A stretch of 64,000 bases of DNA. Source: AP-15 sp963818695 (GTDB lineage: Bacteria > Pseudomonadota > Alphaproteobacteria > ATCC43930 > CGMCC-115725). The position numbers and the translations under genes are program-made. Below, one piece after another: positions 25,951 through 36,620 of this stretch (positions are counted from its first letter, which is position 1; each line of letters begins with the position of its first letter). Under the pieces are notes generated by a model. The model was not told the DNA's origin. It saw nothing but the letters and a program-made list of their open reading frames with translations, and made no database searches. Location of the stretch: assembly GCA_963818695.1 (NCBI GenBank), contig CAWFTG010000005.1:496001-560000 (forward strand), read 5' to 3'.

Positions 25951-27444
25951 TTAACGATTGCTGCTGCCGGACGCCTCCTGGAGGTGGCGGAGCACCTCGT
26001 CAAGGTTGAATGCGGCCGGCTTCTGGCGCGGCGGGAATTGGACGAAGGCCTGAATTTGCTGGGCTACGAGCCCCTGCATTTCATAGAGCAGATAGGCGTG
26101 GGAGATCACCCAGTCCCAATAGGTGTTCGAGTTTTCGTCCGCCCGCTCGAACGGATCGCGGCGCAGGTTAAACATCTTCGGAGCCCGCAATTTGACGAAC
26201 GGCTCGAACCAGCACATCAGCTGCTTTGCCCGCTGCTCCATCAGCACGACTTTCCAGTCACCCATGCGAATCCCCAGAATGTCGCCGTCATCGCTGATAT
26301 AGAAAAAGAACTTCCTGGGGCTCTCTTTTGCCTCGCCGGTCAGATACGGCAGCAAATTGTACCCGTCGATATGCACCTTGAAGCTCTTGTCTCCCACCTG
26401 GTGGCCATTGAGAAGCTTGTGCGCGATATCCGCTTCTCCAGCGGCGGCAAGGAGTGTCGGCAACCAGTCCTGATGTGAAGCGATATCGTTCAATACCAGA
26501 CCCGGTTTGATCTGGCCCGGCCAGCGCACGAAGATCGGAACCCGCCAGCCGCCCTCCCAATTGGTGTTCTTTTCGCTGCGGAACGGGGTGATCGCGCCAT
26601 CCGGCCAGCTGTTGTAATGGGGGCCGTTGTCGGTCGAGTACATGACGATCGTGTCGTCGGCAATGCCGAGCTCGTCGAGCTTGGCCAGCATGCGGCCGAT
26701 GTTCTCGTCATGGGCCACCATGACATCGTTGTATTCTCCCTGGCCGCTCTTGCCCTTGTGCTTTTCGGCGCTATGGGTTCGGAAGTGCATCGCGGTCGTG
26801 TTGTACCACAGGAAAAACGGCTTCCCGTCCTTGTGGCAGCGGTCGATGAAGGCGGGCGCATGCTCGGTCACCTCTTCATCGATGGTTTCCATGCGCTTTT
26901 TGGTGAGGGGGCCGGTATCCTCGATCCTTTGTCCGCCTTTGCCGTCCGCCCAGCTGTGCAATACGCCTCTGGGTCCGAACCGCTTCTTGAACTCCGGGTC
27001 CTTCGGATAGTCCGGGTCTTCTGGCTCTTCCTCCGCATTGAGGTGGTAGAGATTGCCGAAAAACTCGTCGAAGCCGTGCACCGTCGGCAGGAACTCGTCC
27101 TTGTCGCCCAGATGGTTCTTGCCGAACTGGCCGGTCGCGTAACCCAGCGGCTTCAACAAATCGGCGATAGTCGGGTCTGCCGCCCGCAGACCGACATCGG
27201 CTCCGGGCATGCCCACTTTGGTCAGGCCGGTGCGGATCGGGTTCTGCCCGGTGATGAACGCCGCGCGCCCGGCGGTGCAGCTTTGCTGACCGTAGTAGTC
27301 GGTAAAGGTCGCGCCCTCATTGCCGATGCGGTCGATGTTGGGGGTCCGATAGCCCATCTGGCCACGGTTGTTGTAGCTGATGTTCCACCAGCCGATATCG
27401 TCGCCCCACAGGATGAGAATATTCGGCTTGCCTGACTTGGCCAT
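25951..27444 (-). CDS. Arylsulfatase (formylglycine-type sulfatase)
   Basis: Hydrolyses sulfate esters. 497 residues of the alkaline-phosphatase fold. Metal-binding Asp pair in LILWGDDIGW; the residue to be oxidised to formylglycine is Cys56 in QQSCTAGRAAFITG (C-x-A-x-R variant of C-x-P-x-R); GKNHLGDKDEF supplies Lys/His, and YSTDNGPHYNSW and FRSEKNTNWEGG the second metal and substrate ligands. There is no signal peptide, so it is predicted cytosolic, unlike most bacterial sulfatases. The cognate maturation enzyme is encoded at 28771-29742 in the same gene run. Confidence 0.92.
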   Translation of the reverse strand: MAKSGKPNILILWGDDIGWWNISYNNRGQMGYRTPNIDRIGNEGATFTDYYGQQSCTAGRAAFITGQNPIRTGLTKVGMPGADVGLRAADPTIADLLKPLGYATGQFGKNHLGDKDEFLPTVHGFDEFFGNLYHLNAEEEPEDPDYPKDPEFKKRFGPRGVLHSWADGKGGQRIEDTGPLTKKRMETIDEEVTEHAPAFIDRCHKDGKPFFLWYNTTAMHFRTHSAEKHKGKSGQGEYNDVMVAHDENIGRMLAKLDELGIADDTIVMYSTDNGPHYNSWPDGAITPFRSEKNTNWEGGWRVPIFVRWPGQIKPGLVLNDIASHQDWLPTLLAAAGEADIAHKLLNGHQVGDKSFKVHIDGYNLLPYLTGEAKESPRKFFFYISDDGDILGIRMGDWKVVLMEQRAKQLMCWFEPFVKLRAPKMFNLRRDPFERADENSNTYWDWVISHAYLLYEMQGLVAQQIQAFVQFPPRQKPAAFNLDEVLRHLQEASGSSNR

Positions 27445-27512
27445 TTCAGTCTCCTCTCTTTGGTTCAGTAATCCTAAAAATGCTCATTGGGCCCGGTTGC
27501 TCTCCGGCGCGG

Positions 27513-27956
27513 CTACACCAGGCGCAGCAGCACGGCCAAGAAGGCAAATACGCCGATCAGGATCAGCAGAATGGCAATCGCGAGGACCGGCGATTGCAGT
27601 CCCTCCTTGGTCATCCCGGCGAGTGCGGCGAACGCTCCGCCCCACATGTAGCGAACCGTCCACAAATACTGCCAAACCGAAATGACGAGTGCGAGAACGC
27701 CGCAGGAGATCAGCGCCAGCCCCATATATTGCGCGGCATGGGGATGTTCGGCGGGTCGGACCCCCGGCATCTGCTGCATGCGCTCAAAGAACTGGACGAT
27801 CGCAAACCCGAAGCCGATCAGCGCCACGGCAGTACGCTGCCAGGACATCATCGTGCGCTCGAGGGCAAGGCGCGTCCGCAACCAGGCAAAGTGGCTGTCT
27901 GCGGTGACCCGTACTTCAAACCTGCCCGCATGAGCGGCGGCGGTTGCATCTGCCAT
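27513..27956 (-). CDS. DUF202 (YidH-type) membrane protein
   Basis: 147 residues. DUF202 signature RTRLALERTMMSWQRTAVALIGFGFAIVQFFER at about residues 27-60, then two more helices (GLALISCGVLALVISVWQYLW; AIAILLILIGVFAFLAVLL). Function of the family is unknown; in fungi and some bacteria relatives have been linked to transporter accessory roles. Same strand and 68 bases upstream of the arylsulfatase. Confidence 0.85.
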   Translation of the reverse strand: MADATAAAHAGRFEVRVTADSHFAWLRTRLALERTMMSWQRTAVALIGFGFAIVQFFERMQQMPGVRPAEHPHAAQYMGLALISCGVLALVISVWQYLWTVRYMWGGAFAALAGMTKEGLQSPVLAIAILLILIGVFAFLAVLLRLV

Positions 27957-28013
27957 GCCCGGTGCCTCTTTGCTGACTAGCTAGCGGGGTCTAGGGCGAG
28001 TCCCAGGCTCCCC

Positions 28014-28547
28014 TTAGATTCGTTCAATTGGCTCCCGCTTGACAAAGAACATCCGCGCCAGCCTGCCTTCGCCGAGCACCTCCTCAAGGACGCGGAAGGC
28101 GCAATACGGGAGCAGCACCATCAGCATGATTAGGTAGCCGGCGAGCGTTTCCTCGAGGCGCGGACCAAAGAGTTCGCCGAGCGAAACGGCGATCGACCGG
28201 CCGTGAAAGAGGCCGACGACGGCTTCCTCGATAATGGTCATGATAATCAGCAGTACCAGCAAGCCGAACGCCTTCTGTAGCGTGGGCCAGATCAGCGGGC
28301 CAGTGGTGCGGCGCCCGCCCATTCTGATGGCCTCGCCGAGCAACATGAATTTCGCTAATAACACGGCCTTGACGATGGCGATGCCCCAGGGGGTGAATTC
28401 GATACCCTCGGTACGCAGCACGGCTGTCTTCATCAAGATGACCGCTCCGATGGTGATGTAGAGGTAAAGAGAAATGAACACGAGCTCTTTGAGCTCGTGC
28501 ATGGCACGTTGGTGCAGCGGGGGTTTCGCGGTTGTATCAGCTATCAC
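28014..28547 (-). CDS. Inner-membrane protein of unknown function
   Basis: 177 residues from GTG 28547, chosen because CAGGAG sits seven bases upstream; an in-frame upstream start at 28619 lacks such a site. About four helices (VFISLYLYITIGAVILMKT; IVKAVLLAKFMLLGEAI; FGLLVLLIIMTIIEEAVVGLF; AGYLIMLMVLLPYCAFRVL). No domain recognised with confidence. Positioned between the FGE-linked small protein and DUF202 in the sulfatase cluster. Confidence 0.7.
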   Translation of the reverse strand: MIADTTAKPPLHQRAMHELKELVFISLYLYITIGAVILMKTAVLRTEGIEFTPWGIAIVKAVLLAKFMLLGEAIRMGGRRTTGPLIWPTLQKAFGLLVLLIIMTIIEEAVVGLFHGRSIAVSLGELFGPRLEETLAGYLIMLMVLLPYCAFRVLEEVLGEGRLARMFFVKREPIERI

Positions 28548-28624
28548 TATAATCTCCTGGTCCTTAGCGCCACCAGCTTCATGTTTTGGCCGGGAATCCG
28601 ACTGCCCTTCAACATACATTCAAC

Positions 28625-28770
28625 CTATGCTCGATCGACAGGCCTAATCCCGAACCGTGTCACGATCAGCACAAGGATCAGCACAAGGATCAGCGCAATG
28701 ATCAGTTTCGCCAGAAACTCAGTCTCTGCGGCTCGGCATCGGTCATCGATGTGCTCCCCTCTGCCTGCCA

Positions 28771-28771
<1 letters not shown>
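28625..28771 (-). CDS. Small single-helix protein coupled to the formylglycine enzyme gene
   Basis: 48 residues; its ATG overlaps the FGE stop (TGATG), which suggests coupled translation. Hydrophilic start MAGRGEHIDDRCRAAETEF then one strong helix (LAKLIIALILVLILVLIVTRFG) and a short basic tail. The helix codons include a 12-base unit (GATCAGCACAAG on the plus strand) repeated twice at about 28670-28694. No family recognised. Confidence 0.5.
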
Positions 28772-29742
<971 letters not shown>

Positions 29743-29785
29743 GTTTCCTTAACTCGAGTTGACTGCCTCGCAGCTCCTCAAACCG

Positions 29786-30421
29786 TCAGTATGGGTAAGG
29801 ATAGGGAGCATAGGGCGGCGGGTAATAGCCCGGGTAGCCGTAGGGTCGGTACGGGGCGGTCGCGGCGCCATACCAATAGGCTCGTCGCGCCGAGCGCCGG
29901 GCCACGCCGGCAAACGACAGTGGCGTGAGGGGCATGCCGATGATGTCGACAAACACTGCGGCTGGGCCGTCGGCGCCTGCCAAGTCACCCTCCAGCACGC
30001 GCACATCGAAGGTCAGGCGGTCGCCTTCGAGATGCGGGCTCTTCAGCTCGACAACGACGTCGCGGGCCGAAACGCCATCCTTGCCGAGCACCGATACGGT
30101 GGCATTCGGGGCGTCTTTGGCAAAGTCGCCGGTTGTCCATTCCTCGAGCAGGGCGTCGGTCGGCAGGTGCCCTGCGGCTCTCACCGGCCGATCGGCAAAC
30201 ACAATCGACGTCGGGCTTACGCCGGCCAATGTCAGGGTTTGACCTTGCAGGCTGGCGGCATGCGCGTTCATGACGAAAAGCGACGGCACCATGTCGACTT
30301 TGACGGACGACTTGCCCTGCGGCGATGCGCTCGGGGCCGTTACAGTCTGCGTTTGAGCGCCGGCCGTTACCGGCATCCAGAGCAAACCGCCAATGGAGAT
30401 TGCGACAATTAGGCGGTTCAT
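29786..30421 (-). CDS. Secreted protein with Tyr/Pro-rich tail
   Basis: 211 residues from ATG 30421, overlapping the upstream lipoprotein stop (ATGA). Signal peptide MNRLIVAISIGGLLWMPVTAGAQ. The middle looks like one compact beta domain (SLFVMNAHAASLQGQTLTLAGVSPTSIVFADRP ... EEWTTGDFAKDAPNATVSVLGKD); the last ~25 residues are repeats of Tyr-Pro (YRPYGYPGYYPPPYAPYPYPY split across the end). Family not recognised. Fixed position between lipoprotein and FGE suggests a periplasmic role in the sulfatase cluster. Confidence 0.7.
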   Translation of the reverse strand: MNRLIVAISIGGLLWMPVTAGAQTQTVTAPSASPQGKSSVKVDMVPSLFVMNAHAASLQGQTLTLAGVSPTSIVFADRPVRAAGHLPTDALLEEWTTGDFAKDAPNATVSVLGKDGVSARDVVVELKSPHLEGDRLTFDVRVLEGDLAGADGPAAVFVDIIGMPLTPLSFAGVARRSARRAYWYGAATAPYRPYGYPGYYPPPYAPYPYPY

Positions 30422-30645
30422 CGTCCGTACGCCTTCATGTATGCCGCCTGGTCCTCCTCTTTCTGCATACAGATCGCGTAGCATGGCGCACCATCTCCTG
30501 GGTTCTGAACAATGCAGACGTTACATCTCTGTCCCGCTATTTCTGCTCGGCCAGCGGGGGTATTGGGATTTGGCGCGGCACACGCAGCGAGACCGATGCC
30601 CGCCAGGAAAAAAATAACGTGGGTCGTACCTAATGTATTTTGCAT
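30418..30645 (-). CDS. Small lipoprotein-like protein
   Basis: 75 residues. N-terminal hydrophobic stretch HVIFFLAGIGLAACAAP gives a plausible lipobox at Ala-Ala-Cys (residue ~22). The mature part has four further cysteines (RCNVCIV, PCYAICM), which may form disulfides. Overlaps the next gene by four bases. No family recognised. Confidence 0.6.
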   Translation of the reverse strand: MQNTLGTTHVIFFLAGIGLAACAAPNPNTPAGRAEIAGQRCNVCIVQNPGDGAPCYAICMQKEEDQAAYMKAYGR

Positions 30646-30655
30646 ACTACCTCAG

Positions 30656-32094
30656 TTACTGAGAGTGACCGCTGGAGGCTTCCACGACCCGTTGAGGATC
30701 GACGGGTGACTGGTCCTTCGGCCAGTACATCCGCAGCATCGGGATAAAGTCGCCCTTCGGTGCCGGCAGCCAGTTGGCCTCCTTGTCCTTGCCCGGCGAT
30801 TCGTTCTGGAAATAGAGCGTCACCGAACCATCGGCATTGGGTTTGAGGTTGTTGCGCGGGCTGACGGTGAACTTGTTCAAAGCGTTGGGAACAAACCACC
30901 AGCCCTTGTCGATCTCGTACATCGTGATCGACCAGAAGCCATTGACCGGCGGCGTCTCGCCCTTGGCGAAAGTCAGCGTGTATTTGTGCGCGCCCGACAG
31001 CTTCTGCCCCGTGCCGTCGACTTCGGTATAGGGATAGACGGCATCCTCCTGACGGTTTGCCGGCCAGCCGAAGGCGGCAACCACGGCCCGCTTCATATAA
31101 TCCGTCCCGTAGATCCCGAGGCCCTTGGTGATGACCCAGCCGTTAACCATCGTGCCCAGCATGTCTTTATTGGCTTCGATGCGCTGCAGAGAGGCCTTGC
31201 CGAGATCCTTCAGCGCCGCTTGCGCGGCCGGGTCGAGCTTGGCCATATCGAACGGCTGTCCGGGAACCAACCCGATCTTGGCCATGCGAGTGAGCATCGG
31301 TGCGTCTTCCGGCGCCGGAGGGGCGGCGCCGCCCATCAGCTTCGCCATCATGTTGAAGTAGGTGGCGGTATCCATGCCGAGGATCACCGCCTGCGGCGCA
31401 TCGGTCATGCTGAAGCCCGGGTTCGGGTTCACGGGCGGCGCCTTGTAGGTGTAGGGCTTCCCATAGGCGCTGAGCGGGGTGATTTTGTACTGCGCCTGCA
31501 GCGCATTGACGGTCTTGTAGTCCTGCTCGGTGCCGTCGGCATAGGTGCGGCCGAGGATCACCATGTACCGTGTCGCCGATTTGATCTGCTTCATCCCGTC
31601 CGGCACCGTGCCGTTCCAGCCCGGGCCGGTGATCAGGTAGGTCGCGGCCTTATCGCCTGTGGTGCGGGTGCCGGGCGTCTCGAAATCCGTCATCCACAGA
31701 TCGGTCATCTCGAACAGGTAGAAGCGCTTGCCCATGTCCGGATGACTGAACACCTGCGGTTCGGCAAGGTCGAGCCAAGCCAACGAGTACAGCGTGTCGG
31801 CATTGGGCGCCGATACCCCGCGGTAGTCTGGCGGGCGGGTAGCGCTTGACATTAGAGAACTGTCCCATCGGGGCGTGCATATTCGCCTCGACCTTGTCGA
31901 CATTGCTCATCTGCACGCGCGTGACCTCGGTCGTGATCAGCGAGTATCCGTAGATGTACGCGTCCTCGCGCGATCGCCTTGGCTTCACTGGGTGTGAGGC
32001 TTTGCGCTGATGCCGCCGAGACGCCAGCCATTAACCAACCGGCAAACAGTAGCAATGCAAACAGACGAGGCGTTGTAGCTCTCAACCTTGTCAT
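30656..32094 (-). pseudogene. DUF1254/DUF1214 secreted protein split by two frameshifts
   Basis: ATG 32094 opens with a signal peptide (MTRLRATTPRLFALLLFAG ... SAASAQ) and SLTPSEAKAIA. The family continues in a second frame with EDAYIYGYSLITTEVTRVQM...NMHAPMGQFSNVKRYPPA (about 31975-31830) and then in a third frame from DYRGVSAPNADTLYSLAWLD to the stop at 30656, covering DUF1254 and DUF1214. Assembled, it is a normal ~470-residue periplasmic protein, so the breaks near 31970 and 31828 are single-base indels. Only 14 bases separate it from the OmpA-like gene and 10 from the lipoprotein. Confidence 0.8.
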
Positions 32095-32108
32095 GTCATC
32101 CCCCTCGT

Positions 32109-32674
32109 TCAGGTGCCGGGGCCGGCTAGGGTCAGCTCGACGCGGCGGTTCTGCGCCCGCCCCTGCGGCGTATCGTTCGGGGCGACCGGGTCGGCATCGC
32201 CGAGGCCTCGCTCCGAGACCAGGTTTGGATTGACCCCCTGGGAGATCAGGAAGTTTCCAACGGTCTGCGCCCGTTTCAGCGAGAGTTGCTGGTTGCTGTC
32301 GACCCCCTGCGCACGCAATTCGGGGCCGACCGGAACGTTATCCGTGTAGCCGGTCACGACGATCGTGGTCTGCTGGAACGGCGCCAGTATCGGGGCCATT
32401 TTGGCGATCAGCTGCGCCGCCGACGGAGGCATCTGCCAGCTCCCTGAAGGGAACAGCAGATCGCTGTTCACCGCCACTTTGATCGCTCCCTGCAGCCGCG
32501 TGATGTGCACCTGCTGCGACGCGATCTCGCCCGAGAGCTGCTGGTTGAGCTGGTTGTAGTCGTTTTTCGAGCGCGTTGTATTGCTGCGCCGGCACCCAAG
32601 CCGAAACGGTCAGTCCGATCAAAGAAATCAAAATCCCGCGGACGCGGCAACGCGAGACAGAGGTCGGTCATCAT
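32109..32674 (-). pseudogene. OmpA-like peptidoglycan-binding protein with frameshift(s)
   Basis: The C-terminal OmpA domain is intact (LFPSGSWQMPPSAAQLIAKMAP; VVTGYTDNVPVGPELRAQGV; LSLKRAQTVGNFLISQGVNPNLVSERGLGDADPVAPNDTPQGRAQNRRVEL). Upstream, the helix and coiled region (ILISLIGLTVSAWVPAQQYNALEK) and its continuation (DYNQLNQQLSGEIASQQV) lie in two different frames, with a shift near 32567, and the best start (ATG 32671/32674 after GGGGGAG) is in yet another frame from the helix. It would anchor in the inner membrane and grip peptidoglycan. First gene of the ten-gene cluster. Confidence 0.75.
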
Positions 32675-32860
32675 TTTCTCCCCCTTGCTGATGTGAGCGC
32701 TTATAATTTTCCCACGGTACGCCCCCGTTATCAGCGCCCCCGTCTCATCGCGCTAGTCCGGGGCGCCTACCCATCGTGTTGGAGGATTAAATCGGGGGCT
32801 TATGCACCTTCGACGGAAATGCTCCAGACGCGCCATCGGGCGAATTGCCGCGGAGCACTA

Positions 32861-34153
32861 TCACTCTAAGGATGCGAGCCGTGGAGCGGCATCCATCGCC
32901 GCTCCCTCGCGCCCCACAGCCGCGTCCCACATCAGCCGCGGGTCGAAGGTCTCGGCGGCGAACATCGTCAGGATCACGACGGCGCAAAAAGCGAGAGCGC
33001 CGGCGCCCGGCTGGATCGTGATCACCGAGCCGAACGCGACCAATGCGCCGAGCAGCGACTCCATGAAGATGTCGATCATCGACCACCGGCCGACAAACCG
33101 GACGATGTGGTAAAGCCGGGTGCGGTCGCGCAGCCATCCCGTGCGCCCGGTCTGGATCGTGATCAGCATGATCGAGAGGCCGAAGAGTTTCAGCATCGGC
33201 ACCGCGATGCTAGCGAAGAACACCAGCGCGGCGAGCGGATACTGGCGCGCCGTCACCAGCTCTTCGACGCCGCCGAGGATTGTGCTCGGCTGCCCGGCGC
33301 CGAGCTGTACGACCGACAGCACTGGATAATAGTTTGCCGGAATGTAGAGGACCGCGGCAGCGATGACCAACGCCCAGGTCCGCGCGACGCTGTTCGGCTT
33401 ACGCCCGTGCAGCGCGCTATCGCAGCGGGGGCAGCGAGGATCATCCGGCTGCGGCACGCTGACCAGGCCGCAGACCTCGCACCCGATCGCGCCGGCCAGA
33501 AGTGGCGATCCGCCGCAAAGGTGGCCTTGGTAGAGCCTCTCCCAGATCGCCTCGCGATCGAGGGCGGAGTCCATCCAGATGAGGACAAAGGTCAGCGCAA
33601 GAAGCGCATAAACACCCGCCGCGAGCCCGATCGTCACCAGGTCGCCGAGCTTTACATAGGCGACAAACACGCCGAACACGAAGACTTCGAGCATCGACCA
33701 CGGCCGCAGGCGCTCGGCCCAGGCAAAGACATCGCGCAGGTGCCGGGGCGGCGCGGCTTCGTGCAATCGGATCAGGACATAGAGCATGCCGACGAGCCGG
33801 ATGAGCGGCGCCAGTACGGTCACGAAGATTATCACCACAGCGAGCTCGCCCATGTTCTGCCGAACCAGCTCCTCGGGTCCCGAGAACAGATCCGCAGTGC
33901 GCCTGATGCCGGCGGTCTCCACGCTCATCAACGTCGTCGAGCACATGACGACGAGCAAGACGAACGCAGCCAAAGTCAGCGCAATGATGTGTTCGATTTG
34001 ATGAGCGCTGGTGCGGCGCAGAATGGTTGGGCAGCGCACGCATTGCGCCGTCACCCCCGGCGCCAGAGGCGGCACCGTCTGCAACAAGCCGCAGCCCGGG
34101 CACTCCCGCAGTTGCGGCTCGCTCATCGGCTGGTCTGCCGCGGAGCGCATCAC
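32861..34153 (-). CDS. pqiA: Paraquat-inducible protein A (PqiA/LetA family)
   Basis: 430 residues with two PqiA repeats, each led by zinc-ribbon cysteines (CPGCGLLQ ... CVRCP at residues ~19-41 and CEVCGLV ... CPRCDSAL near 225) and about eight helices. Inner-membrane partner of an MCE-domain lipid-transport tunnel. Third gene of pqiB-pqiC-pqiA, overlapping pqiC by four bases. The ATG at 34153 fits the overlap; an internal MSEPQLREC start nine codons later is possible. Confidence 0.92.
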   Translation of the reverse strand: MMRSAADQPMSEPQLRECPGCGLLQTVPPLAPGVTAQCVRCPTILRRTSAHQIEHIIALTLAAFVLLVVMCSTTLMSVETAGIRRTADLFSGPEELVRQNMGELAVVIIFVTVLAPLIRLVGMLYVLIRLHEAAPPRHLRDVFAWAERLRPWSMLEVFVFGVFVAYVKLGDLVTIGLAAGVYALLALTFVLIWMDSALDREAIWERLYQGHLCGGSPLLAGAIGCEVCGLVSVPQPDDPRCPRCDSALHGRKPNSVARTWALVIAAAVLYIPANYYPVLSVVQLGAGQPSTILGGVEELVTARQYPLAALVFFASIAVPMLKLFGLSIMLITIQTGRTGWLRDRTRLYHIVRFVGRWSMIDIFMESLLGALVAFGSVITIQPGAGALAFCAVVILTMFAAETFDPRLMWDAAVGREGAAMDAAPRLASLE

Positions 34154-34731
34154 CGGCCGGTGATCAGCATCGCCGCAAGCCCGTCGGCGAGCTGCCCAAC
34201 CGCCATGCTGATCGCGGTGACCTCGCCCTGGACACCGGGCGCTGGCGGCGGCACAACAAACCGGAAATTGCGCAGCGCCTGGCCGGGGCGCCCTTTGAAG
34301 CTGGCGCTGGCCTGCGCCTGCAGGACGAGATCGCCGGCGGCATCCTCATCGAGCCGCTGTAGGTTGAGCTCGATTGTCGCGTCGGGTGAGGCCGACACGG
34401 CCCCGCTTTCGGCAAAGACCGTGCTCTGCGGCAGGCGTTGACCCAATTCCTCGACGAGAACCCGGCTCAGCATGGCGCCCAGCGGCTCGCCCCACCAATC
34501 GTTCGACATCACATCGAGCCGATAGTTCTCCGACGAGCGCACGATCTCGGAGCGCTCCAGGAAACGCGCCGTCGAGATCTGCTGCAGCGCGATTACCTTG
34601 GGTCCCCCTGGAGGCCCCCCTGCCTGCACCCGCCCCGGAACCGGCGCGATCGTATAAAGCACCGGGCTAGGCGAGGAGCAGGCAGTAAGGACTGCCGCCA
34701 GCACCAATACGGCGAGCTTTGCGCCGCTCAT
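34150..34731 (-). CDS. pqiC: PqiC-like outer-membrane lipoprotein
   Basis: 193 residues, lipobox LAAVLTACSSP with Cys18. DUF330/PqiC (ABC-type transport auxiliary lipoprotein) features: PVLYTIAP, STARFLERSEIVRSSENYRLDV, WWGEPLGAMLSRVLVEELGQRLPQS. In the known Pqi system the lipoprotein joins the PqiB needle to the outer membrane. Overlaps both neighbours by four bases. Confidence 0.88.
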   Translation of the reverse strand: MSGAKLAVLVLAAVLTACSSPSPVLYTIAPVPGRVQAGGPPGGPKVIALQQISTARFLERSEIVRSSENYRLDVMSNDWWGEPLGAMLSRVLVEELGQRLPQSTVFAESGAVSASPDATIELNLQRLDEDAAGDLVLQAQASASFKGRPGQALRNFRFVVPPPAPGVQGEVTAISMAVGQLADGLAAMLITGR

Positions 34732-36404
34732 TCGAGCGCCCCGGCGGGGCGGCCCTTTATCAGTGCCTCGGGGTGACGCGCCAACAGATCGGAGAGGGCC
34801 CGTATCGAGCGAAGTGCGTCATTGGCCTGTGCAAGCAAGCGATCCATATCGCGGCTGAACTTGGTGTTGTCGCCATAACCGCTGTCCAGCGATAGGACGA
34901 GTTTATTGGCGCTGGTCAATGTCTTCTGCAGCCCGGAAACGAGTTCCGGCAACTGCTTCGTGTCGAGGTTCCGGATCATCGTCTGGGCCGACGCGATCAT
35001 CCCGGCGAGATCGGTCAACGCCTTTTTCATCTGCGGTCCCTGGGCCATGTCATTGGCCGACTTCAGGATGCCGTCGAGGTTCTTGCCGATTTGCTCGAAC
35101 GGCAGCGTATTGACCTTGTTGAGCAGCTCGGTCGCCGACGCGGTGAGGCCGGCAAATCCGGCGCCTTCGGTCGCCGGAACGACGTAGTCCGGTCCGTCCA
35201 TCGACACTTCCGCGGCCGGCTCGTCGGCGTTGAAGTCGAGCGCCACATTCTGTTGCCCGGTAATCAGGTTGGCGCTCTGCAGGCTTGCGTGCAGGCCTTT
35301 TTTGAGCAGCGCGTCGACCGCCTCGTCATTCGATTTGAACACTCGCTTGCCGACGCCGATGACACGTTCCGGTTCGACCTCGTATCGGACCGGCGCGACG
35401 ACGGCGTCCTTGGCCGCGTCGTAGGTGAGCCGCACATCGGTGACCTCGCCGACCTTCAGCCCATGCATCGTGACCGACGCGCCCGGAGCAAGTCCGCTGA
35501 CCGAGCCGGGAAAATAGGAGATCGCCGGAATCTTCCGGGTATAGGATGCGGCGTTCGCCGTCTCCCGGTCGGCGAACATCGGAAAGACGTGGTTTTCGGA
35601 TGTTTCCGCTGTGTGGATGTCCGCTACCGCGGTTTCGAACGCGACGCCGCCAAGCAGCAGCGCCTTTAGCGACTCCATCTGCACCGCGACGCCGGTTCCG
35701 CCGAGCTTGATCGAGACACCCGACGCGTTCCAGAAGCGCGTCTCGTCGTGCACATACCTGTCATAGGGTGCGCGGACGAAGGCATGGATCGTCACGTATT
35801 CCGCCATATCCGCGATGTCCCAGCCGAGCACCTCGCCGACATTGAGGTCGCGGAAAAAGATCGGCGAGCCGACCGAAACCGCGCCGATCCGCTTGGATTT
35901 GAGCAGAAAAGTGCGGCCTGGGACATAGGCTCCGAGCACCGGCGGGTCTTCGCGCCCGACAAAATCCCGCTCGCTCTTGCCGGCCTTGGGTGCGGGCAGC
36001 ATGCCGACATAGGAACCCGACAGCAGCGTCTCGACGCCGGAAATATTTCCGGCAAAGAGCCGCGGCTTGACGACCCAGAACAAGGTTCCCTCGGTCAGCA
36101 GCGGCTCGGCCTGGCGGGTCGTCGCGATCGTGACGATGACATGCGTCTTGTCAGGAGCCAGCTCCAAGCCCTTGACCGTGCCAAAGACGATGTCCTTGTA
36201 TTTTAACTGTGACTGGCCGGCCTGCAGTCCTTCTCCGCTCTCGAACGAGACCTTGATCGTCGGCCCTTCCTTCGACAACGTGTCCCAGGCGAGCCATCCG
36301 CCGATCGCGACCGCGACGAGCGGCACGATCCAAATGATCGATATTCGCCGCGAACGGCGCGTCGTGGCGTGCGGGATCACCCGCGGCTCGGCTACATTGC
36401 TCAT
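34728..36404 (-). CDS. pqiB: PqiB-type MCE-domain lipid-transport protein
   Basis: 558 residues. One N-terminal helix (ISIIWIVPLVAVAIGGWLAW) then three MCE domains at about residues 45-135, 160-225 and 290-390 (TIKVSFESGEGLQAGQSQLKY; GRTFLLKSKRIGAVSVGSPIFF; YFPGSVSGLAPGASVTMHGLKVGEV) and a long helical C-terminus. MCE rings stack into a tunnel across the periplasm that carries lipids between membranes. First gene of the operon; 216 bases of non-coding DNA lie before it. One step away from the envelope sulfatase cluster on the same strand. Confidence 0.93.
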   Translation of the reverse strand: MSNVAEPRVIPHATTRRSRRISIIWIVPLVAVAIGGWLAWDTLSKEGPTIKVSFESGEGLQAGQSQLKYKDIVFGTVKGLELAPDKTHVIVTIATTRQAEPLLTEGTLFWVVKPRLFAGNISGVETLLSGSYVGMLPAPKAGKSERDFVGREDPPVLGAYVPGRTFLLKSKRIGAVSVGSPIFFRDLNVGEVLGWDIADMAEYVTIHAFVRAPYDRYVHDETRFWNASGVSIKLGGTGVAVQMESLKALLLGGVAFETAVADIHTAETSENHVFPMFADRETANAASYTRKIPAISYFPGSVSGLAPGASVTMHGLKVGEVTDVRLTYDAAKDAVVAPVRYEVEPERVIGVGKRVFKSNDEAVDALLKKGLHASLQSANLITGQQNVALDFNADEPAAEVSMDGPDYVVPATEGAGFAGLTASATELLNKVNTLPFEQIGKNLDGILKSANDMAQGPQMKKALTDLAGMIASAQTMIRNLDTKQLPELVSGLQKTLTSANKLVLSLDSGYGDNTKFSRDMDRLLAQANDALRSIRALSDLLARHPEALIKGRPAGALE

Positions 36405-36620
36405 TGGCTAGCTCCCATTAGGCCGGCGCGGGTTCTCAGCGCGGCTCTTCCGGATCGCGCAATGTCGCGCTCGCCGCCCGGCCGGGTCAAGCCGTCCACG
36501 GAAATAGGCCGTCCTACACGCGTCTGACTATGCAAAATTGGCAAAAGGCTACACGGCGTCCCACCCAGAGCCCCCGAATGCAGCTCGAGGTATTAGCCTA
36601 GAGAGCCCAGCTGCTAAAAG

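Noticed and set aside
24578..25954. 458-codon open frame on the plus strand
   Set aside because: Runs antisense through the outer-membrane barrel gene and its signal peptide; no protein-like motif.
26617..27435. 272-codon frame antisense to the arylsulfatase
   Set aside because: The sulfatase strand carries all catalytic motifs; the antisense product has none.
28671..28700. Short tandem repeat considered as a CRISPR or minisatellite
   Set aside because: Only two full 12-base units, inside a coding helix. No CRISPR array or cas gene was seen anywhere in the window.
33107..34441. 444-codon open frame on the plus strand
   Set aside because: Antisense to pqiA and pqiC; Arg/His/Gln-rich composition typical of shadow frames in GC-rich DNA.
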